A DNA stretch of 30,612 nt from a virus: IMG/VR virus record IMGVR_UViG_3300023192_001317, positions 1 through 30,612 of that record; one strand, written 5' to 3'. The notes under the pieces were generated by a model. The model had not been told where the DNA came from. It saw nothing but the letters and a program-made list of their open reading frames with translations, and ran no database searches. The stretch's first letter is position 1; the number at the start of each line of letters is the position of its first letter. The position numbers and the translations under genes are program-made. Of this stretch, positions 6,641 through 13,760 are shown one piece after another.

Positions 6641-7372
6641 CTAGTTTGCAACACGAAGCGACACGGACTTTTTCTTAACTCCGTGAGCAGGGAAAGCAAC
6701 GATGCACTTGCGCGTGGGAATCTGGCACAAGGCACAATCTTTACAAGTGACGCCCTTAGTTACGTTAGGGCAGATAACAACCTTGTTACCATCAGGCGTA
6801 ACAAAGTTTTCAACAACGTCAATCGGAACGACAACCGTTACAGGACCAGCATTCTTTTTGACCAACATATCCGCATGAGCGATATTGTTGCCAGAAAGGT
6901 TGATCGTGAAACCATTATCATTAGACCATTTGATCAGTTTGAAATTGGATTCGACTTCCGTTTTATGCGTGTAAGTGAAACCGCGTTTTCCATCATTCGC
7001 GGAAACCAATTCCTTCAAAAGTTTCTTGTTGATATGTTCGCAAGATTTCCCAGAAGGCAAATCACCAACTTCATTGTGCCTCCAAAGCGAATTTTTCGGA
7101 AGAGCGGAAATCTTTGAAAGGGCGATATCCCAATCGGTTTCAACCGGCGAACCGGTTGCGGTAGTTCCAACCTCCATTTTTTTCCAATGCCAAGAAATCG
7201 GACCAGTTTCACCATAACAACCAGCACCATAAAACGGGCACGAATTCGGGCACGTATTATGTTCCGATTTGGTAACAAGAATTTTACCAGTTTTTTTGTT
7301 TGAAGATTTCTCCGTGACCGCAATCAACGGCTTCGGAGCGTTTCCAATTTTCAACCATTTCAGAATGTTCAT
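6641..7372 (-). CDS. Cys-rich Gp88-like phage protein
   Basis: The 243-residue product has CPNSCPFYGAGCYG near residue 40 and CKDCALC near 212, with an N-terminal strand LIAVTEKSSNKKTG. This arrangement matches phage proteins annotated as gene product 88-like (DUF7227 is another name I recall). The cysteine groups could bind zinc or an iron-sulfur cluster. Central Trp, His and Asn-rich motifs (WRHNEVGDLPSG, FTYTHKTE) suggest an enzyme-like fold, but no reaction is known. It is the first gene after the cassette promoter, 76 bases downstream of its -10 element, so it is probably expressed early and strongly. Confidence 0.8.
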   Translation of the reverse strand: MNILKWLKIGNAPKPLIAVTEKSSNKKTGKILVTKSEHNTCPNSCPFYGAGCYGETGPISWHWKKMEVGTTATGSPVETDWDIALSKISALPKNSLWRHNEVGDLPSGKSCEHINKKLLKELVSANDGKRGFTYTHKTEVESNFKLIKWSNDNGFTINLSGNNIAHADMLVKKNAGPVTVVVPIDVVENFVTPDGNKVVICPNVTKGVTCKDCALCQIPTRKCIVAFPAHGVKKKSVSLRVAN

Positions 7373-7394
7373 TTAAAACCTTTCACTATATTAT

Positions 7395-7439
7395 GGGATT
7401 GTCTACCGAATCAGACAACCCCATCGTGGAAAATTCCAC
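7395..7439 (-). promoter_or_regulatory. Leader RNA hairpins before the Gp88-like gene
   Basis: Just downstream of the predicted start of transcription, the minus strand can fold GTGGAA-TT-TTCCAC (7426-7439) and then GGGGTTGTCT/AGACAATCCC (7395-7422, one G-U, eight-base loop). Neither has a U-run after it, so they are more likely 5' stabilising or regulatory hairpins than terminators. Confidence 0.5.
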
Positions 7440-7448
7440 TCTATATAT

Positions 7449-7477
7449 AATATACGTCCTAAAGCCCGATAGCGCAA
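7449..7477 (-). promoter_or_regulatory. sigma70-type promoter for the 7372-downward operon
   Basis: TTGCGC (7472-7477) and TATATT (7449-7454) are separated by exactly 17 bases. The same elements with the same spacing occur in cassette copy 2, and each lies about 55-75 bases before the first gene of a run. This looks like an early promoter read by host RNA polymerase. Confidence 0.75.
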
Positions 7478-7493
7478 GCGAATAGAACCAACA

Positions 7494-7523
7494 AAATCAA
7501 CCACTTACATAAGTGATTGATTT
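7494..7523 (-). repeat. Palindrome upstream of the cassette promoter
   Basis: A 14-base inverted repeat with a two-base centre (CACTTA/TAAGTG core). The second cassette has GACTTA/TAAGTC at the same place, so both arms changed together. It sits about 17 bases upstream of the -35 element, where an operator or activator site could lie; an RNA hairpin ending the upstream transcript is the alternative. Confidence 0.6.
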
Positions 7524-7567
7524 CGTGTGCGTTACAACGCAAGTTTATCTTGTTGTTCTATAAGGGG

Positions 7568-7810
7568 TTACAATGTTTTTTCACTTTTCCCCGTTTTCAA
7601 AGGATTTCTGACTGATTTTAACTCCTTTACTTTCAAGGGGTTAGACCCCTATTCCAAATGAGTATATAAATCAATGACTTACAAGGTTCCAAACCTCTCA
7701 TATAAGTCGTTCAATTTCAATGGGTTACACTCCCTCCCATATGGGTATATAAATCAATGACTTACAGGGGTCCAAACCGATCCCGGAACTCGTTTAATTT
7801 CAATAGGTTG
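7568..7810 (-). repeat. Degenerate tandem copies of a gene's 3' end
   Basis: The last 48 coding bases and downstream flank of the 7762-8583 gene recur twice more. 7658-7727 matches 7741-7810 closely, 83 bases apart, and would encode NPLKLNDLYERFGTL-stop against the gene's own NLLKLNEFRDRFGPL-stop. A more decayed third copy at 7568-7642 begins NPLKVKELK and ends TL-stop. They are untranslated remnants in the intergenic region. Confidence 0.7.
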
Positions 7811-8583
7811 ACGTTACCCGTATCCCTATAGGCCATAGGGAGCGCAGGGTTGTCCGATACTATGTGAAAATTTACTTTGGGGAAGGCCAGAAAATTGGTT
7901 TGATGTTCCTGAAACCATATCTCATTCCTATGGGCCCGATCATCTATGGCCGTCTTGCGATAGTTCGCCGTGCCCTTATAGATGTTATTCATCACCTTAT
8001 TGTAATATCCGAACCCAAATCCCAAGAGATAAAGATCGTCAGGGGATTCTTCCTGACACGCAATATAAATCGCCTGCGTTCCACTAGACCACGGCTCAAG
8101 ATGTTCGTAATCTACTTCCATATTGATTACACAATCCTTTTCATCTAGCCAGAAAATCCATATGCCTGAGATACCGGACACATCATCTATTTCAACTTGA
8201 GAAATGCCTGGATACTTCTCTCTCAAGGATAAGTCCCTTGCACGGATAGCCTCATTCATTACACCTTGGATTGCAAATTCTTTCTTCTCTCCCCGTTCAT
8301 TCTGTGCCTCTATTTTCTCACCATCCATTTGCATGGTTGAAAGAATCATATCAAAATGTTCAGCGGGCAGTCTTGCAAACGCCGGGAAGTAACAAGTGTG
8401 TTTGGATGCATATCCCGATGCATAGATTTCATGTTGCATATTCAAATCACTTGCAACCAATATATCCATTGTGTAGTCACGATAGATTGCATTACAACCA
8501 TATAGTTTGCCATGAGGCTTCAAAAGGTTTACATCCATCCCTTTCCGCTCCTCACTGTTACCCAATACAAAAACTTTGCTCAT
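7762..8583 (-). CDS. DUF115/MptE-like Rossmann protein
   Basis: The N-terminus (VFVLGNSEERKGMDVNLLKP, then GKLYGCNAIYRDY and DILVASDLNM) follows the pattern of DUF115/MptE-like proteins: a strand, GN-S loop, 'cNaiyrd', then 'lvasD'. A later SSGTQAIYIACQE followed by DLYLLGFGFGYYN fits the same fold. These families relate to glycosyl- or pyrophosphotransfer and glycan building, but the phage member's substrate is unknown. The product is 273 residues, starting at 8583 after GTGAGAAA. Its 3' end is duplicated downstream. Confidence 0.7.
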   Translation of the reverse strand: MSKVFVLGNSEERKGMDVNLLKPHGKLYGCNAIYRDYTMDILVASDLNMQHEIYASGYASKHTCYFPAFARLPAEHFDMILSTMQMDGEKIEAQNERGEKKEFAIQGVMNEAIRARDLSLREKYPGISQVEIDDVSGISGIWIFWLDEKDCVINMEVDYEHLEPWSSGTQAIYIACQEESPDDLYLLGFGFGYYNKVMNNIYKGTANYRKTAIDDRAHRNEIWFQEHQTNFLAFPKVNFHIVSDNPALPMAYRDTGNVNLLKLNEFRDRFGPL

Positions 8584-8588
8584 ATGAT

Positions 8589-9041
8589 TTAGTTTCTCAC
8601 TTTTGGAAAATATTTCATGTGGTCAAATTCGTAGAATCTGAATTGATCTTTTCGGATATTCTGGCCGGAGCGAAGGCGTTCGCCAATAATTCGAACACGG
8701 CCCTTGGCCAATGCTTTTCTTGCTTTCTCCAATTGTCTATGCACGTTTTTTGTATATGGAATTATATGAGCTCGAGGCTTTCTTGAATTTAATTTCGATG
8801 CCCAAATATAGATTTCTTTGTTTCCACTAACAACGTAAGAATGTAATACGAATTTCTTAGGTAATTCCTGTATGGTTGGCCATCCAACAATAGAATCTGT
8901 GGTATTAACTGCGAAAGTTGTTAGTATAAATATCAATGGTATGAAAAATAAACTGAATGGCTTATTTTTATCATAGTTCACCATCATCCACAAGGCGAGA
9001 GAGATATGTAACAATAATGTTAGTACAAATAAATATATCAT
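8589..9041 (-). CDS. Two-span membrane protein
   Basis: Two hydrophobic helices (about 1-20 and 28-46) are followed by a 100-residue soluble domain with a basic region (residues 85-125: RAHIIPYTKNVHRQLEKARKA). It overlaps the ExbD-like gene by TAATG with GGGAGG just before it. Together with the two preceding genes it probably forms a membrane-complex operon. No known function. Confidence 0.75.
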   Translation of the reverse strand: MIYLFVLTLLLHISLALWMMVNYDKNKPFSLFFIPLIFILTTFAVNTTDSIVGWPTIQELPKKFVLHSYVVSGNKEIYIWASKLNSRKPRAHIIPYTKNVHRQLEKARKALAKGRVRIIGERLRSGQNIRKDQFRFYEFDHMKYFPKVRN

Positions 9042-9673
9042 TATGAGCCTCCCGCTCCGCCGCCGTATGGAAACGGTATTGCAAATAAGAAAGGCAAAGT
9101 ATTCGTTCCTGTAACATTACCTTCTTTATCTAAAGTGAATCTAATTAAAGTAACTTCCTCACCATGTCGCAATATTTCTACAGTACGTTTGGAAAAGATT
9201 TTATATGGATTCAGTCCGATTACTTCTACATCAATTTCATTAATTCCCAAATCTAATTTTTTATAGGCATGAACATTGACAGTATATTCGCCGGGGATGA
9301 TTCCTCTAAGAGTAATTACTTCCCGATTCAAATGAATGGTAATAAGTTTTCCATCTATGAGTTGTGTGTCATTTGATGTACCTAGATCATCCTTTTCGAG
9401 ATTCATCAATCCTGCTGCATGGTTGTGAAATGAAACAACATTTCCGTTGGGATCACGAACCCACAAATCCATATCATTATCAGAATTTCTATCCCATTCC
9501 ATTATGATAATTACTTCCGCCTTTTTGATTATAGGGCTTTGTTTTTTCGTAATAGGATTCGCCATAAAAATTGATATAGCAAACAACACTGCAAAGCCCA
9601 ACGACAAACAAAAAAGCAGATCGGTGAAGCCTATTGCTGATTTAAATTTTTCTCTGTTTGCGATCTTTGACAT
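9041..9673 (-). CDS. ExbD/TolR-like protein with extracytoplasmic beta domain
   Basis: A basic cytoplasmic N-terminus is followed by one membrane span (about 16-38) beginning FTDLLFCLSLGF, with an Asp at residue 18 at the start of the span, where ExbD, TolR and MotB carry their proton-binding aspartate. After the span comes a WDRNSDNDMDLWVRDPNG segment, a pattern seen in YfaP/DUF2135-type beta-sandwich domains, and a strand-rich remainder ending in a Gly-rich tail. The ExbB-like gene lies immediately upstream. The pair would couple ion flow to movement of the external domain (inference); the usual ExbD periplasmic domain is replaced by the beta-sandwich. Confidence 0.7.
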   Translation of the reverse strand: MSKIANREKFKSAIGFTDLLFCLSLGFAVLFAISIFMANPITKKQSPIIKKAEVIIIMEWDRNSDNDMDLWVRDPNGNVVSFHNHAAGLMNLEKDDLGTSNDTQLIDGKLITIHLNREVITLRGIIPGEYTVNVHAYKKLDLGINEIDVEVIGLNPYKIFSKRTVEILRHGEEVTLIRFTLDKEGNVTGTNTLPFLFAIPFPYGGGAGGS

Positions 9674-9685
9674 TTTTATATTCTC

Positions 9686-10150
9686 TTATGTTACCCAACC
9701 ACCATCAGTCGGATCGTTTTCATAATTGATTAGTTGTAATTTCAAAATAGTGTTGCAGACTAATCCCACCAGTGTTGTCCACAATGCGGTTCCAATGCCC
9801 GTGGCCATCGTCGTGAGTACCACTCGCATGGATTCTATATTGGAAACATCTAAACTTGAGAAGTTAGAAAATGCAATAATGAATCCTATTACAGTTCCGA
9901 TCATTCCTAATTTCAAAAATGTTTCGCAAATGAAATATCCTTGCGATGTATCAAAAGGGGCCTCATGAATATTTCTACTCTTATTTCCTATCCAAATAGT
10001 TGCAATAAAATGGATGAGCAAAATTGCAAAGCTGATAAAACTTTTGTCTACTTCGTAAATGATGTTCAATACTCCGAAGTCCCATGCTGCCCATAAACAA
10101 CATAATTGCGCGGTGAATAAAATCCACCATTTTAAAAAGGTTGTATTCAT
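9686..10150 (-). CDS. ExbB/TolQ/MotA-like proton-channel subunit
   Basis: The product is 154 residues with about four hydrophobic spans. The C-terminal half holds the family core: LKLGMIGTVIGFIIAF, then a polar loop and VLTTMATGIGTALWTTLVGLV, matching the GLLGTVxG and 'gia.AL.tTa.GL' motifs that line the ion path in ExbB, TolQ and MotA. It is shorter than the cellular proteins and lacks their large cytoplasmic loop. The gene overlaps the upstream stop (ATGA) and precedes the ExbD-like gene by 12 bases. Confidence 0.8.
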   Translation of the reverse strand: MNTTFLKWWILFTAQLCCLWAAWDFGVLNIIYEVDKSFISFAILLIHFIATIWIGNKSRNIHEAPFDTSQGYFICETFLKLGMIGTVIGFIIAFSNFSSLDVSNIESMRVVLTTMATGIGTALWTTLVGLVCNTILKLQLINYENDPTDGGWVT

Positions 10151-10419
10151 TTATCCCACCCCTCTACCAAATCGCTCATAAAATATGTCACCCTTTCCGT
10201 ACCATCTTCGCCTATAGGTTCGTATAATGTTTTGTATGTTTTAAAGCAGCCGTTTACATCAGGATCATCAAAATGAATTGTTTGTCCTGTAGATAATATC
10301 CTGACAATTCTTTCGCCTAACAATTCCGCTCGGAGTATCTGCATTTCCCGCGACGGACCACGAGCGCCCTCTGGGAGGCCAGCCTCTCTAACAACATTTA
10401 TAAAACTATTCTTTTTCAT
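10147..10419 (-). CDS. Unknown protein, 90 aa
   Basis: A basic N-terminus and central helix (EMQILRAELLGERIVRIL) are followed by an acidic strand-rich end. It overlaps the upstream DUF6433-like gene by 14 bases with GGCGGAAG before the start. The stretch encoding residues 13-25 (about 10345-10385) is locally GC-rich. No family recognised. Confidence 0.7.
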   Translation of the reverse strand: MKKNSFINVVREAGLPEGARGPSREMQILRAELLGERIVRILSTGQTIHFDDPDVNGCFKTYKTLYEPIGEDGTERVTYFMSDLVEGWDK

Positions 10420-10897
10420 CTTCCGCCCCCGGTGTGGTCTTAGAAGTTTTTTTACTTTCGATAAATAACCCCGGATAAGCTTTCAATATTAATCCCGAAG
10501 TCAATCCATCAATGTTCAATTCTTTATTTAACATTCCTATCAGAAGGGATGCTTCAGAAGGATGAACACTTTCTAGCATTTGAATGAACAATTGCTCACG
10601 ACGAGTTTTACTCAGACCCTCGCCGGTTCCTCCAATACAAAACAAAGGGATTTTTCTATACTCTAGATATAAAGTAGAGAATGAATGCCCCTCAGGCGCC
10701 TCGTCAACGGCAAAGGGAATCGTTTCAGTGACGGGAACATTGAATTGAATCTTCTCATCAAATGCAGCCTTTAAAATATACTTCAAAGGTTTGGATTCAT
10801 ATTTTTTCAACAGCTCGATTCTTTCTTTTCTGCTTTTTGCTGTGTGAATCTTGTTCAATATTTCTGGAAGTAACGGTGTATAAGTTTCTACTGGCAT
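10406..10897 (-). CDS. DUF6433-like T4-superfamily protein
   Basis: The pattern LLPEILNKIHTAKSRKERIE, then KYESKPLKYILKAAFD, then RREQLFIQMLESVHPSEA and GLT near the end follows a family conserved in marine T4-like phages and annotated DUF6433 (name from memory). Function is unknown, though the gene often sits near replication genes, as here, immediately downstream of RNase H. Start at 10897 after AAGGAAA. Length 163 is typical. Confidence 0.78.
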   Translation of the reverse strand: MPVETYTPLLPEILNKIHTAKSRKERIELLKKYESKPLKYILKAAFDEKIQFNVPVTETIPFAVDEAPEGHSFSTLYLEYRKIPLFCIGGTGEGLSKTRREQLFIQMLESVHPSEASLLIGMLNKELNIDGLTSGLILKAYPGLFIESKKTSKTTPGAEDEKE

Positions 10898-10910
10898 ATA
10901 TTATTTCCTT

Positions 10911-11852
10911 CTAAAAGTCGCCGATAGAATCGGTCAAATCTTTTAATTTTTTCTCAATAAAGTAATCGAGAATTTTAGAACGATTGCCTGGAATAGGTTT
11001 TTCATATTCTTCTATGATTTTACTAACCAAGTTTTCAGGAATGAAATCAAAATCAATCAACATTTGATTTCGTTTATAATTTCTAAGAAGGGTTTCATTA
11101 ACTAACCCCGAGTCACAAAATGCTTTGGAACTATAGTCTCCCCATGTTTTTAATTTCTTTTTAGAAAGAGCCGTCTGCCGTTTCCCTGTAGTAAAACTAT
11201 CATCCTCTGAAAGAAAGTTTGGAATTCCGTCACTACGATCTCCTTTCATTATCAATTGATGGAGAAACTTTTGGGGCAAGATTTTATCAGGAGGGCCAAT
11301 AAACTTTTTCGCAATAGGATTGTATTGGTCAACTGAACTAAATTTTTGCAATTGAATGAAATCTTTATCGGCCGAAACAATCAATACTTTCTCAAAATTT
11401 CCAAACGAATCTTCTACAATATCTTTGACGATTATTGCGATTACATCATCCGCCTCGGCCGTGTCAACTTCAATTAATTTGTAGGGGAATATTTCCCTCA
11501 ATTCTTCCTTGATTTGATTGATGACAAGAAACACCACAGTCCAATCAACATTAGAAGCCTGGCGTGTGGTTTTTCTACTTGCCTTATATTGAGTGAATTT
11601 TTTCTGCCTCCAATATTTCCTACCGTCTGAGCATAGAACTATTTCGCCATACTTCTCGCCGAATTTTTTTCTATACATCCTAATACTATTTAGAACCATG
11701 TGACGGACCAGGCCGAAAGAAGCCTCTATGTTCGCATCTTCCCCAGCATCCACCATGAAACATTCTTTTTCTTCCGGTGTTCCAATGTTGTTACTATGTA
11801 AATACATCATCAAATTAGAAATCATAATCTGATTTAGATCAAGTAAAATCAT
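10911..11852 (-). CDS. rnh: T4-type RNase H, 5'-3' exonuclease
   Basis: The 313-residue product fits the FEN-1/RAD2-like family of T4 RNase H (305 residues). It opens ILLDLNQ with a metal-binding Asp at residue 4. A conserved FTQYKASRK motif near 105, EVDTAEADDVIAI near 140 and VSADKDFIQLQ near 170 hold the acidic metal cluster, and KGDRSDGIPNF near 225 matches the helix-hairpin-helix approach. It removes RNA primers and flap ends on the lagging strand. GGAG precedes the ATG, and the gene overlaps the one upstream by 14 bases. It complements the primase at 26454-27461. Confidence 0.9.
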   Translation of the reverse strand: MILLDLNQIMISNLMMYLHSNNIGTPEEKECFMVDAGEDANIEASFGLVRHMVLNSIRMYRKKFGEKYGEIVLCSDGRKYWRQKKFTQYKASRKTTRQASNVDWTVVFLVINQIKEELREIFPYKLIEVDTAEADDVIAIIVKDIVEDSFGNFEKVLIVSADKDFIQLQKFSSVDQYNPIAKKFIGPPDKILPQKFLHQLIMKGDRSDGIPNFLSEDDSFTTGKRQTALSKKKLKTWGDYSSKAFCDSGLVNETLLRNYKRNQMLIDFDFIPENLVSKIIEEYEKPIPGNRSKILDYFIEKKLKDLTDSIGDF

Positions 11853-12177
11853 GTTTTAGTTCTCCATTTTTAGTAATCAATTTTAAAAAAGTGCATTCCC
11901 ACAACTGGACAAATTGCAAATCAGTATCAGTTATATCCAAAGGGTTGTCATAATTAGCACTAAATCTTTCCTGGCGCAATTTTAAATAATCACCAGAAAT
12001 GATTATATCGCCCTCCCCGGAAAAATCCTTTCTATAGTCCATCCATGCCATACTCGAGTTAAATTCGGATGAAGAAATTCTAAATTGACAATCGAGTCGA
12101 TCAATGAACCGTAAAAAATCTTTTTCGGGGTCTTTGTCGTGCTCCTCGATTTCAATAAATTTCAACAAGTATAGCAT
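11839..12177 (-). CDS. Unknown protein, 112 aa
   Basis: An acidic alpha/beta product beginning with a hydrophobic LYLLKFIEIEE strand and containing WMDYRKDFSGEGDIIISGDYLKL. The ATG at 12177 is preferred to an upstream TTG because GAGG lies seven to ten bases before it. It ends inside the RNase H gene, to which it is coupled. No family recognised. Confidence 0.7.
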   Translation of the reverse strand: MLYLLKFIEIEEHDKDPEKDFLRFIDRLDCQFRISSSEFNSSMAWMDYRKDFSGEGDIIISGDYLKLRQERFSANYDNPLDITDTDLQFVQLWECTFLKLITKNGELKHDFT

Positions 12178-12188
12178 AATTACATTCC

Positions 12189-12602
12189 TCAATCAACTGT
12201 GAAATCATGTTTCTGGGCGAGGGACATTTTTCTTTTAGTGTCTTCACTATGAGTCTTACCTATCTGTGACAGTCTCATCTTCATTTTGGTTTTCTTTGAA
12301 GCCTTTTTCCCAAGAGCATATCGGCGACATTTTTCTTTAGTTTCTTCTGACATAGACTTGCCTTTATTCCAAGGGATTCTTCCCTTGTTCACCCGGCGCA
12401 GTTTCATTGTAATTATTTCTTCCTTCCCAATCTGTCCAGACATAGCCAGATATGCAATCCTATCCCACTCATTATGGAAGACCATATAGAGAAGTTTGTG
12501 AGTCTCTATGTGGTCTTCCAGCGAAAGTCGGATCATATTATCGGGCGGGTTTGTTTCGTCCATGTATTTTGGAATGATATGGTGGTTATGATAAATAGGC
12601 AT
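12189..12602 (-). CDS. HNH homing endonuclease with NUMOD3 motifs
   Basis: Residues 4-55 hold the HNH core: NHHIIPKY, then NMIRLSLEDHIETHKLLY. A WDRIAYLAMSGQIGKEEII linker leads to WNKGKSMSEETKEK and two further KxT/SEDTKRKMS repeats, which are NUMOD3 DNA-binding motifs. Such enzymes cut DNA at a specific site and spread their own gene. Residues 30-70 closely match the HNH gene at 29512-30012. It stands free between an unknown gene and the next operon, with its own leader: a TATAAATA element, a hairpin and GGGGAG before the ATG. Confidence 0.9.
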   Translation of the reverse strand: MPIYHNHHIIPKYMDETNPPDNMIRLSLEDHIETHKLLYMVFHNEWDRIAYLAMSGQIGKEEIITMKLRRVNKGRIPWNKGKSMSEETKEKCRRYALGKKASKKTKMKMRLSQIGKTHSEDTKRKMSLAQKHDFTVD

Positions 12603-12629
12603 AGTGCTGTTCTCCCCATTGAGGATAGG

Positions 12630-12659
12630 GTCTGTGGTAGCGTCAACTACGCGACAGAC
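12630..12659 (-). other. Hairpin in HNH leader
   Basis: GTCTGT and ACAGAC form the outer arms and GTAG/CTAC an inner pair, between the TATAAATA element and the HNH start. It could modulate translation or end upstream transcription; there is no U-run. Confidence 0.45.
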
Positions 12660-12674
12660 AAATGAACTTACGCC

Positions 12675-12682
12675 TATTTATA
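12675..12682 (-). promoter_or_regulatory. TATAAATA, possible late promoter for HNH gene
   Basis: An exact T4 late-promoter core lies in a noncoding gap 73 bases before the HNH start, with an AT-rich flank. A matching element precedes the HNH gene at 22526-23188. T4 intron endonucleases use late promoters, which fits. Confidence 0.5.
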
Positions 12683-12693
12683 ATAATTTACTC

Positions 12694-13329
12694 TTACAGG
12701 TCTTCTAAATATTCGTCTATAACAGTTACCATATCATCATCCAAGGTGGCGAAGTGTTCACGAATTTTGTTCATAGGACGTTTCTTGATTTTCAAATCAT
12801 TGAACATCTTCTTAAACACTTTGGGCTTCCATTCGTCTTTATCAACCTGCCTGTAAAGTTCATCTTCAAATACTTTAATATATTTCTCGATCATAGTCTT
12901 TGTTGCGGCCTGAACGTCCACCCTTTTCTTAGGCTTCTTCTCAGCCGGTGCAGGAGCATTCTCCTTTTCCGTGAGGGCCATGTTCGTCAATTCATCGATC
13001 TTATCATCGCGCCAAGACTCGTACCCAATCTTTGCGCCGAGATGGTGCAAACGACAAAGTGACCCCAAAGGAGAGAACCAATAATCAGGCAAAGATTTGA
13101 GAACCTTCACCCCAGACTTTTGGCCATTATCTTTCATAAAATCTAATACATATTTTTTTTGAGTTTTTGAATTAGTATTTTGATTGAACCAATTCAAACA
13201 TGATCCAAATGCTCTGCTTGTAATTGTAGACAACTGCTCGGCCGGTGACAAATCCTTATCGTGATCGTTGCACAAGAAATTCTGATAGTTTTCCAAATCC
13301 TTTTTCTTGAGTTTGCTGATAATGACCAT
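12694..13329 (-). CDS. Unknown protein, about 211 aa
   Basis: The dependable part starts at ATG 13329 and includes AEQLSTITSRAFGSCLNWFNQ, a WFSPLG-x-LCRLHHLGAKIGY segment, a Lys/Pro hinge (KKPKKRVDVQ), and a helical C-terminus rich in Lys and Asp. The frame stays open upstream to 13542, but those 71 codons are a Lys/Arg/Ser-rich run opposite the acidic gene at 13346-13609 in another frame. Their heavy use of AAG looks like a shift of that gene's GAA codons. A GGAG site before an ATG cluster at 13524-13530 keeps the longer form possible. No family recognised. Confidence 0.65.
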   Translation of the reverse strand: MVIISKLKKKDLENYQNFLCNDHDKDLSPAEQLSTITSRAFGSCLNWFNQNTNSKTQKKYVLDFMKDNGQKSGVKVLKSLPDYWFSPLGSLCRLHHLGAKIGYESWRDDKIDELTNMALTEKENAPAPAEKKPKKRVDVQAATKTMIEKYIKVFEDELYRQVDKDEWKPKVFKKMFNDLKIKKRPMNKIREHFATLDDDMVTVIDEYLEDL

Positions 13330-13345
13330 TTCTGTTTCACTTATC

Positions 13346-13609
13346 TCATTCAGAAACTTTATCAATTCCGTATTCTTCGAAGCTATGTTCTTTCTTTTTA
13401 TAGTTCGGGAGGTTCGCTTCGAAGAAGGCTTCTTTGATTTCTTTTTCTTCAACTTCCGTGAGTTCGCTCGTTTCATAGGCGCGGCCGATGAGCTCTTCTT
13501 CGTTTTCTTTTTCTTCGCCTTCATCATCATTTGTTTCTCCATTGTTTACAAGATTGTAAGCGTGACTGAAATTGTGAATCCAAAAAAGTTTTTCCCTGGT
13601 ATGTTTCAT
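13346..13609 (-). CDS. Acidic small protein, 87 aa
   Basis: A normal N-terminus (KLFWIHNFSHAYNL) is followed by a strongly acidic middle with long Glu runs and a Tyr/Lys-containing end. GAGGG sits five bases before ATG 13609. GAA is its usual Glu codon, as in neighbouring genes, which favours this frame over the basic one overlapping it. No function recognised; acidic phage proteins of this size often bind basic partners. Confidence 0.68.
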   Translation of the reverse strand: MKHTREKLFWIHNFSHAYNLVNNGETNDDEGEEKENEEELIGRAYETSELTEVEEKEIKEAFFEANLPNYKKKEHSFEEYGIDKVSE

Positions 13610-13640
13610 TATCCCTCGTTGATCGACTGATATACCTATT

Positions 13641-13760
13641 GTCAGATAATCCCCGGATAGGGCCCGGCGGCCGCCGGAGCTCTCCCGGTCCCGAGGGGAC
13701 TACTCGACGGGCCGGTGCCAATGACGGTGGCGTACGCCCGGAAGATTTCGGCCGGGCACA
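13641..13760 (-). repeat. GC-rich palindromic block
   Basis: This 120-base block is far richer in G and C than its surroundings. It contains a perfect 14-base palindrome (13664-13677), GGGCCC, GAGCTC, and a GTCCC/GGGAC hairpin (13688-13700). It covers the last 20 codons of the 13700-14101 gene and the gap after it, altering that protein's end. It may be an inserted element or a strong transcript-end structure. Confidence 0.6.

Larger units (their letters stand above)
7442..7569 (-). repeat. Promoter cassette copy 1 (128 bases)
   Basis: This stretch matches 19790-19917 over its whole length of 128 bases with only scattered differences. Both carry, in transcription order, AACCCCTTATA, AAACTTG, a palindrome, the -35 and the -10. 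It makes up most of the 389-base gene-free interval 7373-7761. Confidence 0.85.

Noticed and set aside
7015-7323. Second minus-strand frame inside the Gp88-like gene
   Set aside because: Arg/Leu-rich shadow of a clearly conserved Cys-rich protein.
13527-13721. Minus-strand frame through the GC-rich block
   Set aside because: No ribosome site; the Pro/Arg-rich content is a product of GC-rich palindromes, and it overlaps two better genes.
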